Shown: in pieces, positions 12,676 through 23,780 of the stretch
How the letters are laid out: each line of letters begins with the position of its first letter
Numbering within the stretch: position 1 is the stretch's first letter
Assembly (NCBI GenBank): GCA_009767595.1
Contig: VSDK01016798.1
Location: 235,478-299,477, forward strand
Length of the DNA: 64,000 nt
Direction: 5' to 3'
Origin: Symbiodinium kawagutii
Lineage: Eukaryota; Sar; Dinophyceae; Suessiales; Symbiodiniaceae
Program-made: the position numbers and the translations under genes
The notes under the pieces: model-generated
What the model was told of the DNA's origin: nothing
What the model saw: the letters and a program-made list of their open reading frames with translations, nothing else
Databases searched by the model: none

Positions 12676-15600
12676 TCATACGAAAGGCAACCTCAAAAGC
12701 TTCAGCTGATTCCACCAAGTCTTTACATCGGTGCGAACTTTGGTCAGCATATCAGCAAGTTGCACATGAGTGGGTATCCAACGCAACATCTTGGAATCTT
12801 CGAACAAATGTCCCCACATGGCAGCTTCAGCTGTAATCAGTTGCCGCAAGGCTGCTAAATCGATCATCAGACGCTTCTCTGATGGAGCTTTTGGACCACC
12901 AAGTCGGTGGACCGAATCGAAAAGTGACTTGCAGTCGCTCAAAGACAGAATTGGCATGGTTTCCCTGACCTTGTTCTCGTCCAGGGGATGGTTGCGGAGC
13001 GATCCAGCCAACATTGCGCGGAATGCTATGGCATCTTCCCAGCCCTCCAATGCCGCCATAGTTTCTGCAGCAAACGTCGAACGGCAAACTCGTGGGCAGG
13101 CGTGTGACTTCCATGACACTACCGCTGGCTCGGTTGGTTCCCCCTTCATAACCTTCCTGTCGCAGACAAGGACAAGATGTCCGAGTTGGGAATACACTCC
13201 ATGGTTGCCAATCTCCTGGTACTCTGCATCGTCCGCCTCGGGAGGTGCATTGGCCCACGCGGCATCATGGAAAACCAAGATCATCAATTGGCCTAGGTCG
13301 GAGGCCAACTTCGGATAAACCAAAGGTTCATCCTTTCCAGCCTGCGCCATCTTCACTGCCTTGTTCGTCTCCTTCACGTCCTCATAGCGCGGATTCTTCT
13401 GTTTCCTCTGGGACAGAGAAACTGCTGCTTGTAGGTCAGGTCGTGACTGGCTGGCCAACCAAGACAGTCCGCCAATGGTGGACTGGTTGTCGATCTTGCA
13501 TGTCACATCGGCCGGGTCGTCCAGGACGATGTTCTTCGGCAGCTCGATGGTCTCCAACCTCGAGTTGACATAGGATCGCTGGTTGATGCGGATCCCAGAG
13601 TCGTCTTGTTGGACTTGGCTCCCCACATAGTCGAACTCGTTCTCCTCCCAGTCAGAGATCGGAAATTGAGTGGAGAGAACCTTCTTGAGCTCATCCACGA
13701 TCGCACGGGGCGCCGCTATCAGCAAATCATCCACATGGATGATCAGTCCACCTCGTAGTTCCCCTTCTTCATCACGTAGAAGGAAGTAACAGGCATCAAG
13801 CTCATGCGCTTCAAGACGGAGGGTCCTGCTATCGTAGTTGATCTCCAGCTCCTTGAGCGCAGCCGTCAGCTTCTCATACCAAAGACGTGGACTCGTCGAC
13901 AAGCCGAAGACGCCTTTGAGCACTTCAATCAGTACTCCCGGTGCCACTCCTGGTAGTCCGCGAACTGGTTGAGAGAAGTACAAGTTCCGACGTGCTTCGT
14001 TCCCATTGAGAAATGCGGCCTCAATGTCCCCAGCTGCTAAGATCCAACCTAGTTGCCCAGCAAGAAACATCAAAGTTGAAAAGGCCAACCTCGTTGCCGT
14101 TGGTGCTTCGGTGCGAAGTAACCCTTCGCGAAGATCTGGATCACGGTGGCCCCCAACACATAGCCTCGCCTTGGCTTTGGCCGGTACCGAAGGATCTTCT
14201 CTTCGTTTTGCCACGTTCTTGTCCCGATAGGCAAACCGGGAAGGCAACACTCGATTGCTGGGCACTGTCGCTCTGACGTGGTTGGTCTCCTCTTCGGTCA
14301 ACACCTTCACCGCATTGTAGCGTAGATGTTCTTCCCATTGTTTGGCTTCAGCAGTCACATAGAGGTGCTTCTCATCCTCAGGGATCTCGGTCCAGTTGAT
14401 TTCCTTGTCAAGTTGCCGTTGAAATGACTTGGGAAACTTGATCTCCTCTGCTTCTTCGGTGACATGCGCCACTTGGGGTCCATTGACGGGCACCATAGGC
14501 ACGTGTTGCTTGTGTCTAGCTCTCTTGGATGGTACCGAAGGTTCAGGGCCAGGATCATCTTGGGCATCTCCAAAGAGGTCCTCATTCTCGCTATCCTCCT
14601 CGAAGTTCTCGATGAGCCTTGCTAAATCTTCTTTCACAACCTTTGCCTGCATCATAAGGCCGAGTTCTTCTGATTCGGCATGTCTCAGATGTTCTCTGGC
14701 ACATAGCAGGCACCGTCCTCCCCTCGATACCCAGTAGGAGTCACCCTCTTTTCCCACGACCGTACCGGGTCCCATCCATTCTCCTGCGCCGGGATGTAGT
14801 CTGGCTGCACCCCCTGCATTCTTGGACTTCCGGTAGATGTAGACCCAATCCCCTTGATCGAAGATGTCCTTGACGGTGCGTGGTCGCCCCAGCAGAGCCC
14901 TCTTGAGCGCAGCATTGGCCTGAGACTTCACAAAGGCCTCTCGTGCCGCCTGCCGGATGGCCTGCTTCCTTAGCCATACTTCGTTGGGTGTTGCCATCAC
15001 TTCACGTTGGAGTTGAACAGCATCGTCGTCGACCAGCCCATCTCCAAGTCTAACATCGGAGCCGAACACCCATTGCGCGGGGGAGTATCCATGCTTCCTG
15101 CGCATGCTATTCTTTGCATGGCACAACTGTGCCAGAGTCCGCTCCACCTCGTCGTCGGTGATGGCTTTCTCATCGGTGACCTTGTCCCAAAGATGCCTGA
15201 ACCAGGCATTCTGGCGTTCAACCACGCCATTCTTCCAATGTGCCTGACCGGCAACATATTCCACGTGGACTCCTTGCACCTCCAGGTCATCAACAAAGTC
15301 CTTCATGAGACCACGTTCCTGATCTGCCACCACATGCTTCGGGGCACCAGCCCAACTAATCCACCCTTCGGAGAAGCCAAGGAGGAGGTCACTAGACTTC
15401 CTGCCTCTGAGGAGCTTCACGATGTGGTATCCTGATGCCGCGTCAACGATGGAGATCACATTCAGCTTGGTCTTGGCCGGGGTGTACAACACCATCGTGT
15501 CGACATTCACTTCATCGTTGAAGTCCTTGGCAATGATCAGCTTTGCTGGTCGCCGAGTTCCAGGGTTGGCTTTCCGAAGACATACTCCACAACGTAGCTG

Positions 15601-17010
15601 ATGTGCGGCTTTGACCACTTCGTCTTTGGCACCTGACAGTCGAAGGTGCCGAGCTAAATCTTCAGCTCGAGGGTGGCCAAGGTTCTGATGTAGTCGACGA
15701 AGTGACTGCGCCACCTGCTTCCCAACATGTGGGGGAAAACTTATTCCCGATAGCTGGTCGTCGGGTAGTCCTCCTTCGGCATGATCATGTAGTTCTGCTC
15801 CTTCGGGGGATAGTTCCATGTCGATGTCGGAGTCTGGAATTGGTGGTAGATCTCCCATCTCCGCATCAGACTTGGCCGGCGTTGTCGGTTCGTACTCCAG
15901 CTCGTCCATGTCTGCGTCTTCGGCAGGGTACGCCTGCCAGGGACATAGTTCCTTGATCTTGCCATAGATCTTGGCCACCTCCCGGCAGAACTTCATCGTG
16001 TAGATCCCAGCAGGCTTGGTGTTCTGACCGGCTGTCGGGGTGTGAGTGTGATCTCCGGTGCATTGTTTCGAGAGGCCCTGTACATAGGCCGCATTCGAAC
16101 ATAGGAGACCTGTCGGTTTTCTGAGAAGCCCACCATCTGATACTGCTCGAAGATGGTATCGGCACATATCCACCTTGGCAAAGGCCATCCTGGGGTCGTT
16201 CGCCATGTCAGTGAAGGAGGCATCCTCCCACATATCGCTGTACCATGGGTGTTCATAGATGACATCTCCTCCTTGAGCAAGAACCAGCTTCCCACATCGG
16301 ACTGCGAAGCGCACCATCTTGCGTTGCTGCTTTCGCAGTCGTCGGAGCTTCTGTTTGTTGTCATAGTAGTTGAGACGTTGCCACGGGCTCCACTTAGTGC
16401 AAGGCAAAGCGATCCAAAGGAGCGCTGGCTTGTACTGCTCGATGTCATCCAACGTCTTCTCCTGCTCTGCAATCTTGGAGAGGTCGTGGCCATACCTGAT
16501 ATCACGGGGTTCCAACACCGTGTGTCCTTTCTCCGCAAAGCAGCTGGTCATATGAGCTGAACCAGCGAAGAGTTCCATGAAGTCGACCCCCGTTGCTGTC
16601 CTTGCACTCAGGGATGTAGCCATTGACGCTGCTCCTTGCGCACAGGCACTGAGCAAAGTCCCCAGTGCGATGAAGGCCTTGTGCACCATACCTTTCACCC
16701 TTTTCCTGGTCACTCTTTTCACACGGCGGTTAGGAAGATTGCGAACCGCCTCATAGTCGTCACCATAGACCAGCTTTACCTTGGGAGTCCGGACCGTACC
16801 AAGGTCCTCGTTGTCATCGGGTGTCTCCACGAAGTCGCCATCCGTGAAGTTGGTGCCCTTCTCATCTTCATTCTCATAGTATGGATCCCCGTCCACCTCA
16901 TACTTGGCCTTGAAGTCCTTGTCCCGTTTCCGCTGTCGTTTCTCTTCGATCTTCTTGTTCACTGTGGCGCGGAACCTCCGCTGCCTTGACCGCCGCCCAG
17001 CCTTTGTTGG
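12676..17010 (-). CDS. Copia pol: methyltransferase-like domain, integrase, RT, RNase H
   Basis: An uninterrupted frame of roughly 1440 residues; the open frame extends to 17271, but its first 90 or so residues are out-of-frame read-through. Counting in that 1531-residue frame, residues about 230-345 resemble a SAM-dependent cytosine methyltransferase (MELFAGSAHMT, then ALPCTKWSPWQ, then VIYEHPW). Residues about 528-565 carry the H-H-C-C pre-integrase finger (HQNLGHP, CGVC). The integrase core follows, with catalytic Asp at 591, Asp in VADQERG and Glu in VVERQ. Copia-type RT has GDIEAAFLNG near 1082 and HVDDLL near 1177. RNase H has SDCKSLFDS near 1445 and LADMLTKV near the end. Together these copy and integrate the element. 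No stop codon interrupts this part. Confidence 0.92.
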   Translation of the reverse strand, partial: PTKAGRRSRQRRFRATVNKKIEEKRQRKRDKDFKAKYEVDGDPYYENEDEKGTNFTDGDFVETPDDNEDLGTVRTPKVKLVYGDDYEAVRNLPNRRVKRVTRKRVKGMVHKAFIALGTLLSACAQGAASMATSLSARTATGVDFMELFAGSAHMTSCFAEKGHTVLEPRDIRYGHDLSKIAEQEKTLDDIEQYKPALLWIALPCTKWSPWQRLNYYDNKQKLRRLRKQQRKMVRFAVRCGKLVLAQGGDVIYEHPWYSDMWEDASFTDMANDPRMAFAKVDMCRYHLRAVSDGGLLRKPTGLLCSNAAYVQGLSKQCTGDHTHTPTAGQNTKPAGIYTMKFCREVAKIYGKIKELCPWQAYPAEDADMDELEYEPTTPAKSDAEMGDLPPIPDSDIDMELSPEGAELHDHAEGGLPDDQLSGISFPPHVGKQVAQSLRRLHQNLGHPRAEDLARHLRLSGAKDEVVKAAHQLRCGVCLRKANPGTRRPAKLIIAKDFNDEVNVDTMVLYTPAKTKLNVISIVDAASGYHIVKLLRGRKSSDLLLGFSEGWISWAGAPKHVVADQERGLMKDFVDDLEVQGVHVEYVAGQAHWKNGVVERQNAWFRHLWDKVTDEKAITDDEVERTLAQLCHAKNSMRRKHGYSPAQWVFGSDVRLGDGLVDDDAVQLQREVMATPNEVWLRKQAIRQAAREAFVKSQANAALKRALLGRPRTVKDIFDQGDWVYIYRKSKNAGGAARLHPGAGEWMGPGTVVGKEGDSYWVSRGGRCLLCAREHLRHAESEELGLMMQAKVVKEDLARLIENFEEDSENEDLFGDAQDDPGPEPSVPSKRARHKQHVPMVPVNGPQVAHVTEEAEEIKFPKSFQRQLDKEINWTEIPEDEKHLYVTAEAKQWEEHLRYNAVKVLTEEETNHVRATVPSNRVLPSRFAYRDKNVAKRREDPSVPAKAKARLCVGGHRDPDLREGLLRTEAPTATRLAFSTLMFLAGQLGWILAAGDIEAAFLNGNEARRNLYFSQPVRGLPGVAPGVLIEVLKGVFGLSTSPRLWYEKLTAALKELEINYDSRTLRLEAHELDACYFLLRDEEGELRGGLIIHVDDLLIAAPRAIVDELKKVLSTQFPISDWEENEFDYVGSQVQQDDSGIRINQRSYVNSRLETIELPKNIVLDDPADVTCKIDNQSTIGGLSWLASQSRPDLQAAVSLSQRKQKNPRYEDVKETNKAVKMAQAGKDEPLVYPKLASDLGQLMILVFHDAAWANAPPEADDAEYQEIGNHGVYSQLGHLVLVCDRKVMKGEPTEPAVVSWKSHACPRVCRSTFAAETMAALEGWEDAIAFRAMLAGSLRNHPLDENKVRETMPILSLSDCKSLFDSVHRLGGPKAPSEKRLMIDLAALRQLITAEAAMWGHLFEDSKMLRWIPTHVQLADMLTKVRTDVKTWWNQLKLLRLPFV

Positions 17011-18823
17011 TCCTCCTTCTGCTTGATGTCCCTCAGCATCATCAGACGAGTCTCCAGATCGGCAATCTGATCCGAGGTCGTCAGCATCTCCTCGGCCGAG
17101 CTCACCATAAGTCCTCGGGAGGCTCCAGGGCCCTTGTCTTCCCCTTGCGGGCAGTGGTCTCCTCGGATGGCTTCTTCGTCTTCTGTGGTGTCCCCTTTGA
17201 TCCCGATGGTGGTGGAGGAGGTCGGGTAGATGCTGTCTCCTCCGGATCCACGTAGGCGCGTCCAGATCCAAGTGACGCCAGCCTTTGCTTTCGCAACAGG
17301 GCCCACACTGCCAGCCGGGCCAACTCCGGAGAGCACGGCTTCGGACGATCGTGCTCCGTCAGGACCCAATCCATGTAATAGTCCGGGACATCCTTGAAGG
17401 GAGTTCCCTTGTACCTCCCGAAGGTCACCATCGTGTTGTCGTCGGCGTCCGTCACATAGCGCAGGGTCTTGTACAGGTAATCCTTGGAGAGGTGCGTGTT
17501 TGTCGGGAGCTCCACATTGAACTCTTGGAACTTCTCCTTCAGCTCGTCCACGTTCAGACGGGACAACCCCACCCCCTTCTGGCGCAGCTTGCCGAAGTGC
17601 TCCGTGTACAGTTGCCGCAGCTCGGGGACCGTCATCTCCTTGTCGTGGGGAACATGGGCTTCGGCCAGGTACTCCATGATCTCGGCCTTGCGTAGAGTCC
17701 ATACCGATGGGGGCATCACCGCACGTGTCCGTGGTGAACGTCGAGTGGGCTTGCAAGACTTGAGGTCTCGGAAAACGGCTTCGGCCAATCCACAGCATCG
17801 TGCCCTTGTCTTTGACTTCGTGTTGCCAAGTGTGAGTGAACTCAAAAGGTGGCCCTGACATACTACATGGCATGCAAGTGCTGTGTCTGGTATGTCCAAG
17901 TGCCGCAAGCAAGTCGTCCTTGAGGCGTCCATCACTTGTGGTCCAGTCCCGTGGGTCAAACATGTCTCTCCTTGGCGTGACATGAATGCGATCCATGTAG
18001 TGTTCAGTCTCAATCCAGAAGTCTCTGAGTAGATCGTGTTCATGCCACCAACCCCGGAACCATTCAGAACAAAGACTATCCTGGGTGAGTTTGGCTAACA
18101 CCAAAGGGTCCAGCTTCTTGGGATAGAACAACTTCTTTGGGGTGTCACCCTTTGCAACGTCGGCCATGTATGCTGCGCTGGCGGACGGGACATAGATCTC
18201 AGTGTCGTCCCGCTTGATGCCCTTTGGCCACTGCGGGTTGGACATACCATCATCGGTAATCTTCACAGAAGGGAGCCCGCTGTTGGTTTTGGCCAGTGGC
18301 ACACCTTTCAGGTTCAACGCAGCAAAATCACACACATGAGCCTTCATGTCAAAAGTCATTCCCAGTGCTGCAAGCACTGGTCGGCTCAACAAAATCGGAA
18401 CATCGGTCTCCAACTCGGAAAGCTTCACCAGGAACCATTTGCCGCGAATCACAAACCAAAAGATCCAAGCAACCGAAGATTGGAACAGCTTATCACCACC
18501 AAACTTGAAGTTTTCCCGTTGGTAGACCTTGAGAAATTGACGTCCTTTGGCTTTAGCATCGGCCTTCAAACGACTGATCCACTTCGAACCAGCCAAGGAG
18601 CGACTGCAAGCACAGTCGGTGATCGCCACGAGGTCCTCTTCAATCTCCGTAGTCGCTGACAACAACACCTCACACACATGGGACACCTGTGTGGTGGTGG
18701 TGGCTGCAGAGGGCTTGTGGTTCTTGTTCATCGGACATTCGGCATCCCGATGCCAATGTCCCCTCTTCTTGCACACACTGCAGTAGCTCCTAGCCTTTGC
18801 TCTGGAAAAAAAGTGCGAATTGT
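16959..18823 (-). pseudogene. Copia gag end and protease region of pol, frame-broken
   Basis: Starting from the gag/pol junction, one frame gives a zinc knuckle (YCSVCKKRGHWHRDAECP) and a retroviral-type aspartic protease. The protease has AITDCACSRSLAG at the active site, where DTG/DTAC is usual, and DVPILLSRPVLAALGM in the flap/C-terminal part. Near 17800 the sensible coding moves to a second frame (17102 to about 17800, containing KDYLYKTLRYVTDADDNTM). Near 17110 it returns to the first frame (EEMLTTSDQIADLETRLMM), and near 17000 it passes to the main pol frame. A +1 step is also needed at the T7 run at 18805-18811. So many steps in one stretch suggest a defective copy or base-call errors. 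Confidence 0.75.
18799..18823. repeat. 25-bp duplication flanking the retroelement, left copy
   Basis: The 25 bp starting GCTCTGGAAAAAAAGTGCG are repeated at 44687-44711. Each copy continues the copia gag/pol reading on its own side, so this is copia target sequence duplicated when the Penelope-like element inserted. Confidence 0.9.
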
Positions 18824-19016
18824 ACTACGGGAGTGTTTCCGGCTTGGTGACTCAGCTTCGCTGTTGGCCTTGTAACGGTGCTCCTTGTCTCCGGGCCTTG
18901 CTCGGTGGTCGCTCCATACTTCATATCTCCTTATCTTCTATATGTACAACTTTTTCTGGCAATAGCTTGCTGACTGGTGACCTGAACAACGACATTCTCA
19001 CGCTAGGTTTGTGGTC

Positions 19017-19214
19017 ATGCCGTCTGCATTTGAAATGGCGACTGCCCAATTGCAGTTACATGGCGGTCAAGACTTGGAAAGGATTGATCTGCACAGTATT
19101 CTGGATGCGCTGTGGCGTGTCATTGTTTGGGCTGCAGGTTTTTCTGGTGATACATTTTTCAGTTCGGCGTCCTCGCCGCAGAAAGGTATGCACATTGGCA
19201 CGGCTGTGATTTTG
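19017..19214 (+). CDS. RT ORF of Penelope-like element, 5' fragment
   Basis: The first 66 codons (MPSAFEMATAQLQLHGGQ...) of the retroelement polyprotein, cut off by the 20.5-kb element. The frame across the insertion site is the same as that of the right-hand fragment starting at 39748. Excision with loss of one 2-bp TG duplication would restore one continuous ORF of about 1080 codons. The start ATG is the first in this frame; it lies about 190 bp inside the element. No domain is recognised in this fragment. Confidence 0.7.
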
Positions 19215-19239
19215 CTTGGATGAGCAAGGGCTTTAGTAA
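19215..19239. repeat. Left terminal inverted repeat of the 20.5-kb element
   Basis: The 25 bp beginning CTTGGATGAGCAAGGG pair with the reverse complement of 39721-39745, with one A/G difference. Confidence 0.9.
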
Positions 19240-19570
19240 ATATCTATGAGACTTAGGAAAGTTACGTAAGTCGTCTAAGTGCGGTTATAACTGTTGTAAG
19301 TAAAACTTAGAAGACTTATAAATCATCTAAGCGTGCTAAGTATTCATTATTTATTTATATTTTGTTTAATGTGATTAGTACTTAATAGTATGTATCATAA
19401 TCAGATAGCAAACTTAATAATTTTTAGGATTGAATTAGGAGAGTTAGACCTAACTATGCTAAATATTTAACATAGTTAGGCCAAGTCAAATAGCTGATTT
19501 AGCAGACTTAGCTAAGTCCGAAATAGCAGAATTAGCCAACCCAGCTAAGTGTGCTAAGTCAGACTTAGGA
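19240..19570. repeat. Left subterminal motif array
   Basis: More than a dozen copies, in both orientations, of CTAAGTC/GACTTAG and relatives (ACTTATA, CTAAGTG). Some are arranged as small palindromes such as GACTTAGCTAAGTC. The same motif fills 39505-39720. Such arrays are typical transposase binding regions in CACTA and Mutator-like elements. Confidence 0.85.
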
Positions 19571-20315
19571 CCTTGTTTTTTAAGTTTCACAAGGCTGTTT
19601 TTTTTTGAAATGTGACAATGGATTTCCTTTTTTTTGGAGGTTTTAATTTTGAAATCAATGGTCCGTGCTCTCATGGATTCTTTTTTTTTGGTTTTAATTT
19701 TGAAATTCATGGTCCGTGCTCTCATGGGGAAAAAAATATATATGTAGCAATTCGGTCGGGGAAAACCTGCTGTGCGTTGGGGCACTGTTTGTTTTTGTGT
19801 AGCTGTTGAATTTTTTTTTACTGTTTCAATTTGTCCATGAACATGCTGAATTTGGATTGTGCGGCATGTTGTTTTGTTTGTCATGGCAGCCATGTTTTTT
19901 TTCACCAACCGGATTTGAACATTTTATCAGTTTGTTTTTCGGCTCACATATATGACGCAAAACAATGACACATGTTTTTGCTGGCCAACTTGCTGAGTCG
20001 GAGACGATGGAATCGATCCAAACGACGTGAAGGCATGGAAATCGTGGGATTGGGAGTGCATGTTGCTTGTTCTGGAAGCATAGTCGAAGTGCTGTGTGTT
20101 CTGGAAACATGAGCCTTGGGATTTGATATGTGTGTTTTTCGGTATGCATTTGGCCATGACCAATTTGGATTGTGCGTCCTTGAGCTGATGCCTATAGAGC
20201 CGGCAGAGTGGTTGTACTCGCCTGTTCTGTTGACTGCAGATTGTCATATCGCAGTCCGCTCCTGTAGCTGTACTTTGCTCTTGTTTGTGAGTTGAAACAC
20301 GCTTGGTCGGAAGCC
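19571..20315. other. Leader region of the 20.5-kb element, with a tandem duplication
   Basis: A 51-bp-offset tandem duplication (TTTTAATTTTGAAAT...CCGTGCTCTCATGG) occupies 19628-19727, in T-rich sequence. No gene is seen before the ATG at 20316. The region could hold the promoter of the first cargo gene, but no specific element can be named. Confidence 0.6.
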
Positions 20316-23129
20316 ATGGCGATGACACCTCAGATCCGCGCCGAGATTGAAGGCCTGCTGGCGAAGGCGAAAGATGGGCAAGTCGTGGGAGGAGTCCATG
20401 CTTGTCTCAATTTGCTAGAGGCAGCTGGCCTCGCGTGGCGGGCCACCCTGAAGCCCCAACTCGTCGGAGTGCATCCGACAAACCGTGATGGATTAGGGCT
20501 CAACAGCAGCGAAGTCCATCACTTGTTGACAGAAATTGCCAATGTAGGCTTTTCAAGAGATGAGTTGAAGTGCATTTGCTTTGAAGTTGGCAGCAGCAAC
20601 TCGCAATTCAAAGTGTTCAACACTAAGCTCTTCAACAATAGCAGCGGCATGTTGGCTCCCATGTTGGTTGATCAGCTGCGCTATGCATCAGTGTCTGGCA
20701 GTCATGTCAACGCATGTCTCAACTGCATCGCTTTCTCAGTGAAACATGACTTCGAAGCGATCACTACTGATGGCCGCATCTCCTTGGCCAAAGTGGGGGA
20801 GTTGGACCCTGCGTTGGCAGCTGCTACCATGGAAGGCTTGCCGTGGTTGATCATCTCGAGTACTGTCGACGAGATGTTTCCAGACTTTGCCTCTATTGTG
20901 CAATCTTCATGCAATGTCAGCAATCATCTTGCCAGAACGGAAAGTGAGATCCAATTGCTGAGGAAGATATGGCTTGCAATCAAGGCCCTTGGCAAGACCA
21001 ATGTGTCGTGGCCACAAGTGTCTATGTCAGTCTTGCGGTCGAAACCCGTCTTGGGGCCCCAATGCCCACAGATGTTCGCATTTGTGGTGAAGTTCTCGGG
21101 GGGCGAGCATGGCCACCTGTTGGAGACCACCGAACAATTTGTGAGAGCCTATGGTTTCGGTCGCCGATCAATAGGCGGGGAGGTCTTTGACATGATTAGC
21201 GTGGATCTGGGCAAGAGCAGCGATCAACATGCAGTGTACCGACATTGCAGCTCGATTGGTCTTGATTTATTTCTTCGCATGTGCAAATCCAATTGAATAT
21301 ATTTGTAGATGCATATGTATATTTGCATCGATGAATCATTTATAGTTTTTTTTATGTATGTTTATGTTGTTGGTAGCATGATGGTGCGAGAGCATGTGAG
21401 TTGTCTCCTGGCATGGATAGGAAACGCTGCATTTCACATAAAATTGCAAGATTTGTTGTTAATTATAGATGACGCAAATTACATATCCGTTGCACAGAAT
21501 GTAGCAAAAGATTGTTGTGTTATGCACATACTTCTACAAGGCATTCTGAAGATGCTCTACACCGTCCCAGAGAAGAGCGTGACTCCTTCAGATGTTCGGA
21601 AGCTCATGGCACCATCCCTTCATAAAAAGATGCTAGAGGTGGAGGCTTTGGTGATGCGGAATCAAAAGGGTTGCGCCGACCATCACATCCCCGAGAGTAT
21701 CCGGTTGAAGGTTCTCGGGTTTTTGGGGGCCAATGCTGTCGTGGCTGTCCTCGGCAAGCGCCACAAGGAGTTGAAACAGTTTCGTGATCTAGGTGAAGTC
21801 GAAGGGGTCTTTGCTGGACAGCTCCAGGAACTGGGCATTGCATGCCCATGGGTCACCCCACCCAAAGAGGTTTTCAAAGCCTCAGAGCCCCCTCCTTCAG
21901 CTTCATCTTCGAAACCAGCGAGTGTAGCGGAGAAGATCCATGAGTCATTTGGACATAATTTTGTATTGTGAGATCTAAGACGTGTTGTATATAGTGGACT
22001 TCAGAACATATCGACGCATTGAGAATGGGCAAATCATTTTAATGACAGTTCTAACTGTGCTTCATTTGCTTTGTTGTGACATGGTTGGCAAAGAATAGTC
22101 TTCACCTTGCAGATCTCATGTAAAACGATCGCAAGGTTTTTGCTAGCAGATCTCCTTATTGCGATCGCTGGCATGCAAGCCGAACAGCAATCCATATTTT
22201 TTGGACTGTGCACTCAGGTTGCGCAATTTGGATGCTGCTGGCAGGCTTTCGAACGATGCCATGCTCAAGGAAGCAGGTTTCACAATAGGCATGACTGTGA
22301 AGCGCAAGAGCGATGAAGTACAGGGAGAGATCAAATCCATGTCGGGCTCACAGGTCATTCTTCTTGTGGAGGGGAAAGAGAAGACTGCATCCAGTGAATC
22401 GTTCCTCAATGGTGATTGGAAGCAAGTCCGATGCAAGCCTGAGGCAGAGGAAATCACTGATTGGATGAGATTCCAACCGTCTTGTTCAGAGGAGTTTTTC
22501 CTTGCTGCTATCAAGGGCAAAGTGATCCATCACTTGTTCACGAAATGCGTCGATCAACCGAATGAAATCCAGATCTATGAGAAGCCCAGATCTGTCTATG
22601 CAGTGAAGAATTTCCCAGCGAAGTCGTTGAAGATCCCTTTGTCAACCTTCAGGGTAGACATCCGCCCGGAGGAGAAATGTGCAGTCGGATCCGTTTGTTT
22701 GGGCCATTGTTCCAAGGACCGGTTGAGTGAATCCAACAGCTACAAGAAATGTTAACAAAACAAACATGATTTTGTATTGTTCCTCTTGGCATGAATAGTT
22801 AATAGTTGTTTGCCACAAAACCTCGATAGGACGGAAAGACTTGGTGGATTTATTTGAACCCATGTTCTTCTTCTACTTTCGTTGCGCCTTGCTGGCGCTT
22901 GCAAGTGACCCACGAGCTTGCCGAAGCCAACATGAAGTTATCTGCAGACTGCAGCAAGCAATCAGTGACCTGCGATAGTAACATGAAAGTGCCATACCTC
23001 ATGAACCATGTGAAGATTTCCGATGGGGACGCTCTTGTTTTGTTTCGGGACGCACCCCCAAAAGCACCAAAAGTGCCTGAAGTTCTTCAGGAGGTCAAGC
23101 GTCGAAAGGTTGGGAAGGGCACTGAATAG
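20316..23129 (+). CDS. Cargo gene A, four exons, about 700 residues, unknown function
   Basis: A phase-consistent model is 20316-21258, 21541-21967, 22218-22726 and 22906-23129, totalling 2103 bases including the TAG. The first ATG of the frame (MAMTPQIRAEIEGLLAKAKD) follows a GCC. Exon 1 includes VGVHPTNRDGLGLNSSEVH. Exon 2 begins GILKMLYTVPEKSVTP. Exon 3 joins as FGHNFVLLRNLDAAGRL. The fourth ends with a basic KRRKVGKGTE tail. No catalytic motif is recognised. From memory, similar proteins are common in Symbiodiniaceae gene predictions, which would fit a gene carried by a repeated element; this was not checked. It is the first gene in the element. Confidence 0.65.
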
Positions 23130-23780
23130 GCATATCAGTTCTTGGACGTGCAGTTTTGACTGTTGGAGGTCGAACCTAGATTTCAATGAGCATCACAAGA
23201 CGTCCAAGGTTGCAGATTTGAAAAATGGTTTTAGACGCAATCATTTCATTGGGCATTTGGCTCCATCTATTGATGACAAACATTTAGTTTTTGGGCGCAA
23301 ACCGGCTGAATAATCATGGCAACCTTGCGTGGCGGATCTTGTTCGCTGTCTCCGAACGATCACTCACATGTCAGTTGTCGCAATGATCTGAGGAAAACGG
23401 AAAATGTGTGCTTGACATCAAACATTGTACTCTGTTCGCATAAATGTGTCACATGCTTTTGCAGATCTAGCGCTGAGATCGCAGAGCTGTCGCAGTATGC
23501 ATGATGCTTTGGTTTGATGGCATGAGCGCCACAGTTGAATGCATGAAGCAAACGCCAAGGTTTAAGCGAGAGAGCCATGAACATGATGTCGCATGATGTA
23601 GTTTGTGCATTGCAGTATATGTGAGTGTTTATCTACATCAGAAACTCATAGCGCTGTTTAAATGTAGATGGGTTCATCTTGGGGTTTTGCTCTGCATTTT
23701 GCGTTGCCGTAGCTTGCGTGCAGTGGATTCTCATGAGACACATGAGGTGAAATCCTTTGAAATACATCGTGTCATTTCAG

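Noticed and set aside
18824-19016. Hammerhead ribozyme in the Penelope-like element
   Set aside because: Such ribozymes are known in this class, but I could not find a CTGATGA...GAAA core here or in 43973-44686 by eye.
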